Positions 1 to 9,207 of a DNA stretch of 64,000 nt are shown in pieces. The position numbers and the translations under genes are program-made. Where the stretch lies: contig NZ_JUIW01000007.1 in NCBI RefSeq assembly GCF_004151245.1, positions 1 through 64,000 of the forward strand. Reading direction: 5' to 3'. The notes beneath the pieces are model-generated. The model did no database searches. It was not told the origin of the DNA and was given only the letters and a program-made list of their open reading frames with translations. Source of the stretch: Flavobacterium beibuense (GTDB lineage: Bacteria; Bacteroidota; Bacteroidia; Flavobacteriales; Flavobacteriaceae). Position 1 is the first letter of the stretch; each line of letters opens with the position of its first letter.

Positions 1-306
1 GATAGGGTTTTTTGTTTTGTATAATTGACTAATATTTACTTACTATAAGCAAAACCCTATCATAGAAATAGGGTTTTTGTATTTATAACTGTTTTATTAC
101 TGCATGGTAGTAAAAATCATATTTTAACTGTTATTTAAAAAATGATTATATAGAAGGTAATTTATCGATGAATTAACACTTTATAACGATTTAGGTGTTA
201 AATATTTAATAAATAATTATATAATTGTGCACTTAATCTAAACTTAAAACGTTATAAAATACGTATATAACTGCATCAAAATTATTTGATTACACTCTGT
301 CAGGAA
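1..306. other. AT-rich intergenic region with terminator
   Basis: This 306-base stretch upstream of the first gene holds no credible coding sequence. Its left end carries a repeated ATAGGGTTTT motif and a strong hairpin (annotated separately) that probably ends a gene lying to the left of the window. The remainder is very AT-rich and presumably contains the promoter of the secreted protein that follows, but I see no exact TAnnTTTG element there. Confidence 0.6.
51..80 (+). terminator. Rho-independent terminator, probably bidirectional
   Basis: A perfect 10-bp stem (AAAACCCTAT / ATAGGGTTTT) with a 7-base loop is followed by a T-run on the plus strand and preceded by an A-run. It probably terminates an upstream gene outside the window. 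A further copy of the right arm lies at positions 2-12. Confidence 0.7.
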
Positions 307-3300
307 ATGAAATTATTTAAGCTTTTATTACTTTTACTGTTACTTTCAACAGCTTCAGTTAATGCACAATTGTCTGATTTTACCTTGGATGTTTCCCATA
401 CCGACGAAACATGTTTTGGTAACGGCAGCCTTACTTTTGAAGTTTCAAACCTAACTCCCGATGCAACGGTATTATACACCATATATCTGTTGCCGGACAC
501 TGATACTCCCATTGCAGTAATTACTGAAAATACTTTAGGGAGTTTGACATCAGGTACTTACAGGGTGATTGCCACACAAACATTAGAGGACGAATCTAAC
601 ACACAGCAGCAGGATGTTGTTATAGAAGACCTTATTCAGGATTTTGCCATTTCGGTTTCTTCAGCCGATGAAGCCTGCTCATCAGGAGCCACAATTGTAG
701 TGACAGCGACAGAAGGAGAGATTTTTCAGTGCGAAATAATATCAGGACCAGAAACACGTCCGCTACAAACCGAGCATGAATTTACCGGTTTACCTGCCGG
801 AACCTATAATATAAGGGCTTTTGACGTCTGTGGTATTGGTAAAGTAAAAACCTATGTGCTTGAGGTTTTGGATTTAGATCCCGATATTTCGGCATCTTTT
901 TATCCTGATGTTGTTATTAATTCGTGTGATTCTATAACGGTAAGTAATACGGTAAGCCTTGAAACGGCCACAATTTCTTATCCGGTAACCATTCAATATA
1001 CTATTCATATACCCGGTGAAGATGATGTGGTTACTACTCAGGTATACGAGTCAGGAGCACCTAACAGCTTGGAAGTTTCAGAAGAGATGCCTCTTATAGA
1101 TGGTGTTAGCTATGATATTACTATTTCTAACGGTTGTGGCGATTCGGTAACATCTACGGCTAATTTTATAGATTCTGAAATAGACTTAACACTTCTTAGT
1201 CAGCGCGGTATATGCGGTACACGTTATTTGGTGCTTAATGCCGCAAGGTTTATGGGATCGTACACCGTGACTTTCCTTAATGCACCGGATGACTTTAACC
1301 CTGCTGATTTTATGCCTAATCCAAACGGGCCATTTACAGAAGGGAGTATTGCTTATGGTGATGAAGAAAATCCTATACCCTACGGAACATATGAAGTGAT
1401 AATTGAAGACGAATGCGGGCGTACAGTTCAGGATATTGTAAATGTGGAATTTGAACCTTATGTACCGGCAGTAACAGGACGCAATAACGGTTGTTTTTCT
1501 CTGTTTGGACGAATAAGGATAAGCATTCCCGAAATAGAAATTGTTTCTGCAACTATTGTTTCTGCACCTGATACGTATACAGAAACGCTTCCTCAGGATG
1601 TAACAGCAAACATTACACAAGCGGGTATTTTAGCTCTTAATAATTTACCTATCGGGTTTTATACTATAGAGTTTACAGACGAGTGTGGCTACGAATATAC
1701 TGAAGAAGTGGAAGTACCCGAGTTTGTAGAACAGGATTTTGACGGAAACACTTCGCCGTCTTGTGAAGAGGGAGTAGGGAGTGTTATGGTTTCCAGCGGT
1801 AACGGGCCATTGTTGTCTATGCAGATAACTTCGGCACCGGCATCATTTCCGGAATCTTTACCGTATGATGTTACCTCGTTTATAGATACTAATGCCGGAG
1901 ATTTGTTTATGTCTGATCTTCCGGAGGGTCAGTATACTTTTGAAGGAACCGACCACTGTAACCTTACCAAGACATTTTCAATACTTATAGAGGGTTACCA
2001 TCCTCCTACAGATACTTTTATATTCACTCCGCAATGTGGTAACTTTAGTATTATGGTTACGGATGGCAGTAACGGACTTAATGCTGCTCAGTACTGGCTT
2101 CAGCATTTTGATACCGCTACACAAACCTGGGGGCACCCAGCAACGGGAGTAGCCTATGTAGAAGGTACTGTGCCGGATAGCTCTAACTCTATACAGCTTA
2201 CGAATAATCAGGCGATGAATAACCTTAACTATTCGGGAGATTTCAGGATCATTAAAAAGCATGAAAGCTTCGGGAACGGTTCAGAAACTGTTATTTGTGT
2301 AGAAGATTTTGGAGAATTTAATTATACGGAAACACTTTCGGTAGCAGGTGCATATACTATGGCTTGTGCCGGTAATCCGAATGATGTTTATCTTGATATT
2401 TTAGGATATCCTACCTCTATAAGGATTACACACATGAACGGAAGCCCTTTTGTGGTAGACAATGGTACTAATCCTATTTTTACCGATTTAGAGGAGGCTG
2501 AATATACCTTTAGAATAGAAGATAACTGTGGTAATAGAGTTGTACGTTCTTTTAACGTACAGTCGCTACCTTCTATCGCTACGGCTAATGAAGTGAGCGA
2601 TATGATTGCGTGTGTGCCGGAAGGTACAGGAAATACCAATGAGTTTGACCTGACCGAACAGAATGCAACTCTTTTAGGCGACCAGTCGGCATCGTTATAT
2701 ACCATTACCTATTATGCAACGCCTCAGGATGCACAGGCAGGAACTAATCCGCTGCCGTCGTTATATAACAATATCATTAACGGACAAAACATTTATGCAA
2801 GGGTAGAGCACAACCAGATAGACCTTTGTTTTGATGTTACTTCCTTCAGACTTTTTGTTGGGGAAATTCCGGAACCGGAAATCAATACCACAGGGGTTCT
2901 TTGTAACGGTAATGCAACACAAATTACGGCACAGGGCGGTTTTGCTGCCTACAGCTGGTCTACAGGAGAAACTACTCGTACTATTACCGCTACCCAGCCG
3001 GGAACTTATACCGTTACCGTACAGCGTGCTTATGGCGACAGGTATTGTGAGGGTTCGTCGTCGGTAGAAGTGGTACCATCAGAAGCACCGCAAAGTATTG
3101 AAGTCTCTATAAGCGACTGGACAAACGACAATAATACCATAACCGTTGCAGCGATAGGGGCAGGGGATTATGAATATTCCATAGACGGAATCAACTATCA
3201 GGATGATAATACATTTTATAACCTTGAAACAGGTATTTATGTGGTATATGTAAGGGATAAAAACGGATGTGGCGCCGACTCTGACGAAGTAGCCCTGCTG

Positions 3301-3555
3301 CATTACCCTAATTACTTTACGCCAAACGGAGACAGCCACCATGACAGATGGAGGATTGAATATTCGTTAGAGGAGCCTAATTTAAAGGTGGATATTTATG
3401 ACCGATACGGCAAACTGCTTATAAGTTTTGGCCCGCAATATGAAGGATGGGACGGCACTTATAACGGGCATCCGCTGCCATCTACAGATTACTGGTTTGT
3501 AGTAACCAGACAGGACGGAAGGCAACACAGGGGACACTTTTCCCTAATAAGATAA
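307..3555 (+). CDS. Large secreted protein with T9SS type B sorting domain
   Basis: This 1082-residue protein starts at ATG 307. A TTG at 286 is in frame but lies before the signal peptide, so I reject it. The first 21 residues are a classical signal peptide (poly-Leu core, cleavage near VNA-Q). The middle is built of repeated beta-rich modules, each ending in a DECG/DNCG/NGCG-like motif; at least six are visible. The last ~80 residues (from about 999) begin NYFTPNGD and contain the VDIYDRYGKLL and WDGTYNG signatures of the gliding-motility-associated C-terminal family, the type B sorting signal of the type IX secretion system. The protein is therefore expected to be exported across the outer membrane and to be anchored at or released from the surface. 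Adhesion is a reasonable guess, because no enzymatic motif is visible. It is monocistronic and followed by an unusual inverted repeat. Confidence 0.9.
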   Translation: MKLFKLLLLLLLLSTASVNAQLSDFTLDVSHTDETCFGNGSLTFEVSNLTPDATVLYTIYLLPDTDTPIAVITENTLGSLTSGTYRVIATQTLEDESNTQQQDVVIEDLIQDFAISVSSADEACSSGATIVVTATEGEIFQCEIISGPETRPLQTEHEFTGLPAGTYNIRAFDVCGIGKVKTYVLEVLDLDPDISASFYPDVVINSCDSITVSNTVSLETATISYPVTIQYTIHIPGEDDVVTTQVYESGAPNSLEVSEEMPLIDGVSYDITISNGCGDSVTSTANFIDSEIDLTLLSQRGICGTRYLVLNAARFMGSYTVTFLNAPDDFNPADFMPNPNGPFTEGSIAYGDEENPIPYGTYEVIIEDECGRTVQDIVNVEFEPYVPAVTGRNNGCFSLFGRIRISIPEIEIVSATIVSAPDTYTETLPQDVTANITQAGILALNNLPIGFYTIEFTDECGYEYTEEVEVPEFVEQDFDGNTSPSCEEGVGSVMVSSGNGPLLSMQITSAPASFPESLPYDVTSFIDTNAGDLFMSDLPEGQYTFEGTDHCNLTKTFSILIEGYHPPTDTFIFTPQCGNFSIMVTDGSNGLNAAQYWLQHFDTATQTWGHPATGVAYVEGTVPDSSNSIQLTNNQAMNNLNYSGDFRIIKKHESFGNGSETVICVEDFGEFNYTETLSVAGAYTMACAGNPNDVYLDILGYPTSIRITHMNGSPFVVDNGTNPIFTDLEEAEYTFRIEDNCGNRVVRSFNVQSLPSIATANEVSDMIACVPEGTGNTNEFDLTEQNATLLGDQSASLYTITYYATPQDAQAGTNPLPSLYNNIINGQNIYARVEHNQIDLCFDVTSFRLFVGEIPEPEINTTGVLCNGNATQITAQGGFAAYSWSTGETTRTITATQPGTYTVTVQRAYGDRYCEGSSSVEVVPSEAPQSIEVSISDWTNDNNTITVAAIGAGDYEYSIDGINYQDDNTFYNLETGIYVVYVRDKNGCGADSDEVALLHYPNYFTPNGDSHHDRWRIEYSLEEPNLKVDIYDRYGKLLISFGPQYEGWDGTYNGHPLPSTDYWFVVTRQDGRQHRGHFSLIR

Positions 3556-3579
3556 TGGTATTTTTATAAAAATGAATTT

Positions 3580-3627
3580 GGGTATAATGTTATAAGAAAT
3601 TACGTAATAACTTATAATGTTATACCC
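3580..3627. promoter_or_regulatory. 17-bp imperfect inverted repeat containing a duplicated 12-mer
   Basis: Arms 3580-3596 and 3611-3627 pair at 15 of 17 positions across a 14-base spacer. The same 12-mer, TATAATGTTATA, also occurs as a perfect direct repeat inside both arms (3583-3594 and 3613-3624), with starts 30 bp apart. No T-run follows, so a simple terminator is unlikely. It lies between the secreted protein and a small unknown gene and could be a regulator-binding site or an mRNA end structure. Confidence 0.45.
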
Positions 3628-3712
3628 TAAAGGTTATTTTCACCTAAAGGAAAAAATGGTTACTTTTATCGCGGTTCCCCACCTCATAACCAAACCAATA
3701 CAACACCTTAAA

Positions 3713-3982
3713 ATGAGACCGTTCTTTAAAAATCAACCTGATCCCAAACCCCAGCATGAACACCACATTAGCTACAGGCATGATGTAGGCGAAGAAGTTT
3801 TTTTTATGTACATGAATGGCGTAAGAAAAGCTACAATAACCAATATCGTCATTAAAAAGAGTAGGAAAGCTACTGATATTTGGTGTGTGGTAGACAAAAA
3901 CCCATGCAGACCCCTACACAGCAAGACATTTAGGGAAGAAGAGCTTTACAGTACCAAAGCAGAGTTACTGGAGTCGCTTTAG
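3713..3982 (+). CDS. Small hypothetical protein (89 aa)
   Basis: I do not recognise this protein. I chose ATG 3713 (MRPFFKNQPD) because the reading frame can be extended to ATG 3617, but the added 32 residues would overlap the inverted repeat at 3580-3627 and look non-coding. The product is soluble and basic, with a His-rich N-terminal part and a segment (EVFFMYMNGVRKATITNIVI) resembling a small SH3-like barrel. Its stop codon overlaps the stop of the convergent DUF4268 gene by 4 bases. I infer no function. Confidence 0.55.
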   Translation: MRPFFKNQPDPKPQHEHHISYRHDVGEEVFFMYMNGVRKATITNIVIKKSRKATDIWCVVDKNPCRPLHSKTFREEELYSTKAELLESL

Positions 3983-4422
3983 GTATTAATTTCCAAATCC
4001 CTTATATAGTCTTCGTATTCGTAGAAAAACAATTCAAAAGCCCCCATTTTCTCATTAAAGAAGTCGAATATCTCATCCCACGTGTTCCTGTTATGCAGGC
4101 TTATCCCTGTTTTTTCAACCCAAATACGGCTAATGGCCTTTCCTGTTTCCAGGTAATGCTCCCTGTCCAGTATGGCATCCGGAAGGTATTCTTCAAGCAG
4201 TATGTTTTTTAGCGATTCTATCTTTTCAAAATAAATTTTACGCTTTTCATCCTCTTTAGGTTCAATGTCCAGCATTACGCGTGCCTTTTTGTTATCCACA
4301 TAAAACTTAAAGGATACATCCTTGATCTTGGTATCATACAACAGCCATTTTCGCGGATAGGCATTGGCAAATGCTGTCCAAAATTCCTTTTTCATCTGTT
4401 GTGCTTCGGCTTTGCTAAACAT
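3979..4422 (-). CDS. DUF4268 family protein
   Basis: The 147-residue protein has the layout of the DUF4268 family: an N-terminal KKEFWTAFANAYP segment, a central YFEKIESLKNILLEEY helix and a C-terminal NTWDEIFDFFNEKM segment. Members are small soluble proteins of unknown activity, and some DUF4268 domains are fused to nuclease-like modules. Here the domain stands alone and makes up the whole protein. It has no signal peptide. It converges on the small gene to its left and is divergent from the Nudix gene. Confidence 0.75.
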   Translation of the reverse strand: MFSKAEAQQMKKEFWTAFANAYPRKWLLYDTKIKDVSFKFYVDNKKARVMLDIEPKEDEKRKIYFEKIESLKNILLEEYLPDAILDREHYLETGKAISRIWVEKTGISLHNRNTWDEIFDFFNEKMGAFELFFYEYEDYIRDLEINT

Positions 4423-4485
4423 GCTTATAGGGTTTTAAATGTCCTCTTTTTGGAGTACCTTTATAGGTAAATAGATTATTACCTA

Positions 4486-5124
4486 ATGAAGTTTACTGAC
4501 TTTTTAAATTATGTACCAAAAATACTAAATCAGGAGTTACCAGCCCTTAATGCGCATGCAAAAATGGCTCCCAGTGAAAGAATACAATCGCTAAACCCTG
4601 ATTTTTATAAAGATAGCAACCCCAAGCAAAGTGCCGTAATGATGCTGTTTTACCCTAAACAGGAGCAAACACACCTTATTTTGATAAGGCGTAACGAATA
4701 TCCGGGAGTGCATTCGGCACAAATATCCTTTCCGGGAGGACAGGTAGATCCTGAGGATGTGGACCTGAAGCATACGGCCCTTCGTGAAACTTATGAGGAA
4801 ATAGGGGTAACACCTGCAGAAATTGATGTGGTTATGCCCTTTAGCCAGATCTATATACCGCCCAGTAACTTTTTGGTTAAGCCTTTTATGGGGCTGGCGG
4901 CACAAACCCCTGTGTTTGTACCCAATCCGGATGAAGTAACGGCGCTTATAGAGCTTCCGTTAGATGTATTTCTGGACGATTCGATAGTAATCAATACCGA
5001 GATGAAAACCTCTTATGCACAAAAAATAGCGGTTCCGGCCTTTAAGTTTGAGGACTATATAGTTTGGGGAGCTACCGCAATGATAATGAGCGAACTTAAA
5101 GAAACAATAAAAAACGCACTATAA
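4486..5124 (+). CDS. Nudix hydrolase, CoA pyrophosphatase-like (NudL type)
   Basis: The 212-residue protein carries a Nudix box at about residues 84-108 (GGQVDPED...ALRETYEEIGV), with the catalytic RE..EE.G core intact. The spacing between the glycine and the arginine is slightly longer than the standard box, as is common in the CoA pyrophosphatase branch. The preceding YPGVHSAQISFPGG segment is also typical of that branch. The expected reaction is hydrolysis of CoA or acyl-CoA to 3',5'-ADP and phosphopantetheine in the cytosol. It lies 44 bases upstream of a PlsC-like acyltransferase, which fits a shared acyl-CoA or lipid theme, though the acyltransferase has its own promoter-like motif. Confidence 0.85.
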   Translation: MKFTDFLNYVPKILNQELPALNAHAKMAPSERIQSLNPDFYKDSNPKQSAVMMLFYPKQEQTHLILIRRNEYPGVHSAQISFPGGQVDPEDVDLKHTALRETYEEIGVTPAEIDVVMPFSQIYIPPSNFLVKPFMGLAAQTPVFVPNPDEVTALIELPLDVFLDDSIVINTEMKTSYAQKIAVPAFKFEDYIVWGATAMIMSELKETIKNAL

Positions 5125-5138
5125 TGCGTACGATTTCG

Positions 5139-5146
5139 TAATTTTG
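5139..5146 (+). promoter_or_regulatory. -7 promoter element (TAATTTTG)
   Basis: An exact match to the Bacteroidetes TAnnTTTG -7 element lies 22 bases before the acyltransferase start codon. No clear TTG -33 box was identified. Confidence 0.5.
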
Positions 5147-5168
5147 CTGTTTGATATAGTAAAGAAGT

Positions 5169-5972
5169 ATGGGTTTATTTAAAAGAAATCCGTTTGGACA
5201 TATATTATTTTTAAAGAGATGGCTTATACGCACTTTTGGCGTACTTACCCACAGGCGTTACCGCGGTTTTAATGAGCTTCAGATAGAAGGTTCTGAAATT
5301 ATAAAAACTCTGCCGGGACAAAACGTTCTTTTTATTTCTAATCACCAAACCTATTTTGCCGATGTAGTGGCAATGTTTCATGTGTTTAACGCCAGTTTAA
5401 AGGGCAGGGTAGACAGCATTAAGAATGTGGGCTACCTGTGGCACCCTAAGCTTAACATTTATTATGTGGCGGCAAAGGAGACTATGAAGTCCGGACTGTT
5501 ACCAAGGATACTCGCCTATGCCGGCGCTATTACGGTAGAGCGTACCTGGAGGGCAAAAGGGCAGGATGTACAGAGAGAAGTGAATCCAAACGACACAGAA
5601 AATATAAGAATAGCACTGGAAGACGGATGGGTTATTACCTTCCCGCAGGGAACCACAAAGCCGTTTAAACCTATCCGTAAAGGTACAGCACACATTATCA
5701 AACAACACAAACCGATTGTTGTTCCTATAGTGATAGATGGTTTTAGGCGTTCGTTTGACAAAAAAGGGCTAAGGATGAAGAAGAAAGGGATATTGCAGTC
5801 CTTTATTATTAAAGAGCCTTTAGAGATTGATTATGATAACGATACCATAGATGAGATTGTAGAGAAAATAGAATATGCCATTGAGCAACACCCTTCTTTC
5901 CTGAAGGTTATTCCTGCCGAAGAGCTGGAAGCACAGGAAGAACTGAATAAAAAGCGACAGTGGGATTATTAA
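5169..5972 (+). CDS. 1-acyl-sn-glycerol-3-phosphate acyltransferase (PlsC family)
   Basis: The 267-residue protein shows the acyltransferase block order: NHQTYFAD at residues 58-65 (catalytic His59, Asp65; HX5D instead of the textbook HX4D), GAITVERTW as the second block, FPQGTTKP as the glycerophosphate-binding block and VPIVIDG as the last. It should transfer an acyl chain to lysophosphatidate, or to another lysolipid, at the inner membrane. The N-terminus is basic and amphipathic rather than a clear transmembrane helix. A terminator follows directly. The substrate is not certain from sequence, because PlsC-like enzymes also make ornithine or other lipids. Confidence 0.85.
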   Translation: MGLFKRNPFGHILFLKRWLIRTFGVLTHRRYRGFNELQIEGSEIIKTLPGQNVLFISNHQTYFADVVAMFHVFNASLKGRVDSIKNVGYLWHPKLNIYYVAAKETMKSGLLPRILAYAGAITVERTWRAKGQDVQREVNPNDTENIRIALEDGWVITFPQGTTKPFKPIRKGTAHIIKQHKPIVVPIVIDGFRRSFDKKGLRMKKKGILQSFIIKEPLEIDYDNDTIDEIVEKIEYAIEQHPSFLKVIPAEELEAQEELNKKRQWDY

Positions 5973-5977
5973 AATAC

Positions 5978-6005
5978 AAAAGAGGCTATTTAGCCTCTTT
6001 TTTTT
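5978..6005 (+). terminator. Rho-independent terminator after the acyltransferase
   Basis: The stem AAAAGAGGCTA / TAGCCTCTTTT has a 2-base loop and runs into an 8-base T tract. Confidence 0.85.
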
Positions 6006-6022
6006 GTTTACTCTATTAATTG

Positions 6023-6128
6023 TTGAGATTTTTCGACTCCACTTCGTTTGGCTCAAAATGACAGACTCTCTTAATTTTATAAAGGTTTTCCATTTCGACC
6101 GCAGCGCAGCGTAGTGGAGAAATCTCAA
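6023..6128. repeat. REP/BIME-like element with TTGAGATTT inverted ends
   Basis: The element is bounded by perfect inverted ends, TTGAGATTT (6023-6031) and AAATCTCAA (6120-6128). Its halves are diverged inverted copies of a unit of the form GAGATTTCTCCACT...GGTCGAAATGACAGA. The same two-armed architecture recurs at 17740-17834, and a single arm occurs at 17845-17889. Related units lie in the repeat regions at 25.6 and 51.5 kb. It sits between convergent genes. Confidence 0.75.
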
Positions 6129-6145
6129 TTATATAAATGAGGGTT

Positions 6146-8254
6146 TTAATTCCCTATGGTGTTTTCCTTTTGTTGCGGAGTATTGTTGTTTAATATATCC
6201 TCCTGCTTATCCTGTTTGTTTTTGCCCGGTATTTTATAGTTTAATGAAAAACCTACTCGCCTCGAGTCATACTTGTTGTCCGAAGAAAGGTTTGTGCCTA
6301 CCAGGCCATAATTTTGTGTGTTGGTATTAAACACATCGTTTACATAAACCGAAACGGAAAGGTTATCTGAAAGGAACTTTCTTGAAAAGGTTAGGTCCAG
6401 TCGCTGATAAATAGGTTGCTTTACCGTATAATACAAATAATTACCACCAGAGCTGGTAGTGTTAAAGTTTGCGGTGAACTTTACCTTTTTTGGTAAGATA
6501 AGCTGAGACATAAGGTTAAAGTTCCAAACGGCTTTTGTATCTAAACCCGGAATGATGTTTTTTCGCGATCCGGCATAAATATACAGGAAGTTTATCTCAT
6601 CGGGATTAAAATTCATTTTCAGGGTTTCGGTAAGGCCTTTTGTAAAAAGCATATATGGCACCGGTATACCAAAATTAAAATTGCGGGTGGTTACCTTATC
6701 TACATTTTCCGAAACTCTCGCGGCTGTGCTTTCATCGGTGGTTATAACACGTGTTGTAATTTCGTTATTGGCTTCGGTAATGGAGTAGTTTATAAAAAAG
6801 TACTCAAAAGCATTTAATTCTATTTCGTAATTGTTGTATATGGTAGGCTCCAGGTTAGGATTTCCGTAAAACTCTATATTGGGGTTCTGGTAGTTCGTGT
6901 TGTTTGGATTTAGTGCAGATGTATCGGGCAGGCTTATCTTTTTGTTATAGTTTGCCTTGGCATATATTTGCGGTATTAATGTGTATTGCACTGTACCGTT
7001 GTAAAAGAAACGGGTTTGGTTAAACGGTATAAGGTTATCGGTATCGGTATTTCCTTCTATGTTATACGACTCCAGGCGACCTCCTGCGATAAACTCAAGC
7101 TTTTTGTAGGTAGTTTGAGCTTCTGCATAGGCAGCATACGTGCTACGCCTGTAATCCAGATTTGTAGTACCAAAGCTCATTGCCTGAAAGTCCAATAAAT
7201 CGGCTAAGACCCCTGTACTTATTTTTCCCTTGTCTAAAAGACTTATGTCCTGTGAATAATCAGTCTTAAACTGATAGAAATCCTGATTGCTGTCGTTGCT
7301 TAAAACATCATTTTGAGTGATTCTTGACTGCTGATCGAAATTACCGTCGTTGTTATTGTAATTGAAAAGGAAGTCCAGTTTTTTTAAAGGATTTTCAAAG
7401 CGTTTTTGGTAAGTAAGCGCCACATCGTTATAAAAGTTCTTAGTATGGCTTTTGTCGCTTGCGGTAAACCCAAGACCGGATGCTTCAACATAAGAGCTGT
7501 TATTGCTTGTGGAAATGTTGTAGTTAACAAGCAACCTGTCGTACTTAAAGTCAAACTTTACACCTGTTCTCAGGTAGTAGTACCTGTTATACCTGTCAGA
7601 ATAGTTATTGGTAATAACAACATCAGGGCTATAAAAATTGCCTCTGTTGTAGCTTTCACCGTAAGATTGCCCACCCTGTAGCTGCCAGCTAAAAAGCTTG
7701 TTTGCGGCACTTAATGTAACACTGTTGTTAAACCTGTGTCTTGCCTTATCATAATTGGTATAACTGTATCCGTTAGAGTAGGTGGCACTCAGGTCTTTTT
7801 TAGCATTTTTTGCGGTTACTATGTTTATGATGGCTCCGCCGGAAGTAGCGGGGAACTCTGCACCGGGATTCGTAATTATCTCTACCTTTTCTACGGTATT
7901 AGCGGGCATTGACTCTAAATAGGTCATTAACTCGTTTGAGTAAATGTTTAAAGGACGCCCATCCATATAAACCTGAAGGGCTTTACCCTGATATATCGCA
8001 CCGCCAACTTCTGAAATGATAAGCCCCGGAAGTTTTCTAAGCCCTTCCATAAGTGATCCCGAATTAAGATAATCCTGTTCGGAAAAATCAAAAATAACAC
8101 GGTCTGCTGTTCTCTCTACTGCTTTTTTCTTTTTATCAATAACCACTTCATTAAGTTCAGAGTCCATTTGCTTAATGCTGTCGTTTGCGGTTTTATCCTG
8201 TGCAAACATACTGATTGATAGTACTGTTAACAGTAGCGTGTAGAAGAACTTCAT
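6146..8254 (-). CDS. Outer membrane beta-barrel family protein (TonB-receptor-like)
   Basis: The 702-residue protein starts with a signal peptide (MKFFYTLLLTVLSISMFAQ) and a plug-like domain at about residues 30-150, including EGLRKLPGLI, VYMDGRPL and VEIITNPGAEFPATSGGAIINIV. The rest is a barrel rich in alternating aromatic and polar residues, ending in KIPGKNKQ plus a low-complexity tail. This layout matches the outer membrane beta-barrel family related to TonB-dependent receptors. It lacks the N-terminal carboxypeptidase-regulatory-like domain that many relatives have, which explains its shorter length. No SusD partner or substrate-processing enzyme is adjacent, so the ligand is unknown. 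It appears to be transcribed alone. Confidence 0.85.
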   Translation of the reverse strand: MKFFYTLLLTVLSISMFAQDKTANDSIKQMDSELNEVVIDKKKKAVERTADRVIFDFSEQDYLNSGSLMEGLRKLPGLIISEVGGAIYQGKALQVYMDGRPLNIYSNELMTYLESMPANTVEKVEIITNPGAEFPATSGGAIINIVTAKNAKKDLSATYSNGYSYTNYDKARHRFNNSVTLSAANKLFSWQLQGGQSYGESYNRGNFYSPDVVITNNYSDRYNRYYYLRTGVKFDFKYDRLLVNYNISTSNNSSYVEASGLGFTASDKSHTKNFYNDVALTYQKRFENPLKKLDFLFNYNNNDGNFDQQSRITQNDVLSNDSNQDFYQFKTDYSQDISLLDKGKISTGVLADLLDFQAMSFGTTNLDYRRSTYAAYAEAQTTYKKLEFIAGGRLESYNIEGNTDTDNLIPFNQTRFFYNGTVQYTLIPQIYAKANYNKKISLPDTSALNPNNTNYQNPNIEFYGNPNLEPTIYNNYEIELNAFEYFFINYSITEANNEITTRVITTDESTAARVSENVDKVTTRNFNFGIPVPYMLFTKGLTETLKMNFNPDEINFLYIYAGSRKNIIPGLDTKAVWNFNLMSQLILPKKVKFTANFNTTSSGGNYLYYTVKQPIYQRLDLTFSRKFLSDNLSVSVYVNDVFNTNTQNYGLVGTNLSSDNKYDSRRVGFSLNYKIPGKNKQDKQEDILNNNTPQQKENTIGN

Positions 8255-8343
8255 AAGGCGTGTTTTAGGTTGATTGATTGATGATTGGCAATAAATATAG
8301 GATTTATTGTACTAATTGCCAAAAGGATATGTTTAGCAGATAA

Positions 8344-9198
8344 TTACTTAACCGCTTCTACCTTATAACCTTTTTTTCTAAGGAGCATAATTACGCCTTC
8401 CTTACCGCCCAGGTGGGCAGCGCCTACACCAAAAAAGGTAGGGGATTGTTTGGCTGTTTCATCTATTTTAGGAATCCAGTTTTTGTTACGGTTATTAAGC
8501 AGTACATCTGCATTATCGCCATACATTTTATTTTCGCTGTCGGCCATGAATTTCATAATCGCGTTAAGGTCTTTAGTACGGTAAACCTCCTGCATTTTAT
8601 CAAATTCTGCCTTGTCTTTTTCAATACCGTCTTTTGCCGTTTTAAGCAGTTCGTTCATTTGTTCCTCATAGGAAATATCGTCAAATACTGCCAACTGCTC
8701 CTCTAAAGTTTCCAGCCCGTAAACCTCTTCTTTCTGCTCGTGGGTAACCTTCATCAGTTCCTCTTCAAAAGACTGCATAGGGCAGTCCATGTACTTAGGC
8801 ATAAGCGACATGCTTATCATAGAAGGCTTAAAACGATTCATCATTTTAAGCGGTATACCCAGTTCTTTGGTAATAAAAGCATCTAAAACCGCAAGGTCTT
8901 CTGTTGTAGCAAGGGAATCGAGGGTTACGCCGTCTTTCATCATCATACCGCCCATCATTCCTGCTTTCATGGCAGGGTCGTCCATATCGAGCTCTAAGTA
9001 TAGCTGCCTGGTATCGTTTAGGGCTTTTATTACGTGCTCGTCCAGTGTGGCATCGCAGGTAACGTGTATGGTGCCAAAGATGTATGAAGGCTCCTTAATA
9101 CCGTTACCGGAAATTTTCCATAACAGAGATTTTTCAAGCTGTTGTGCATTTAAGCCAATGGTAAAAAGTGATATAGCGGCGATAAGAAGTTTTTTCAT
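8344..9198 (-). CDS. TraB/GumN family protein
   Basis: The 284-residue protein has a signal peptide (MKKLLIAAISLFTIGLNAQ) and both conserved GxxH motifs of the TraB/GumN family: GTIHVTCDATL near residue 41 and GAAHLGG near residue 260. The family has an EreA/ChaN-like fold, and distant relatives are proposed metalloproteases. A Met-rich loop (AGMMGGMMM) follows the first motif. It is the last gene of an apparent minus-strand operon, only 9 bases after the membrane protein, so it is probably controlled by the ECF sigma factor encoded upstream. Confidence 0.85.
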   Translation of the reverse strand: MKKLLIAAISLFTIGLNAQQLEKSLLWKISGNGIKEPSYIFGTIHVTCDATLDEHVIKALNDTRQLYLELDMDDPAMKAGMMGGMMMKDGVTLDSLATTEDLAVLDAFITKELGIPLKMMNRFKPSMISMSLMPKYMDCPMQSFEEELMKVTHEQKEEVYGLETLEEQLAVFDDISYEEQMNELLKTAKDGIEKDKAEFDKMQEVYRTKDLNAIMKFMADSENKMYGDNADVLLNNRNKNWIPKIDETAKQSPTFFGVGAAHLGGKEGVIMLLRKKGYKVEAVK

Positions 9199-9207
9199 GG
9201 TATCTCT

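Noticed and set aside
286..306. Upstream TTG start of the T9SS-secreted protein
   Set aside because: It would place seven polar residues before the signal peptide; ATG 307 gives a normal signal sequence.
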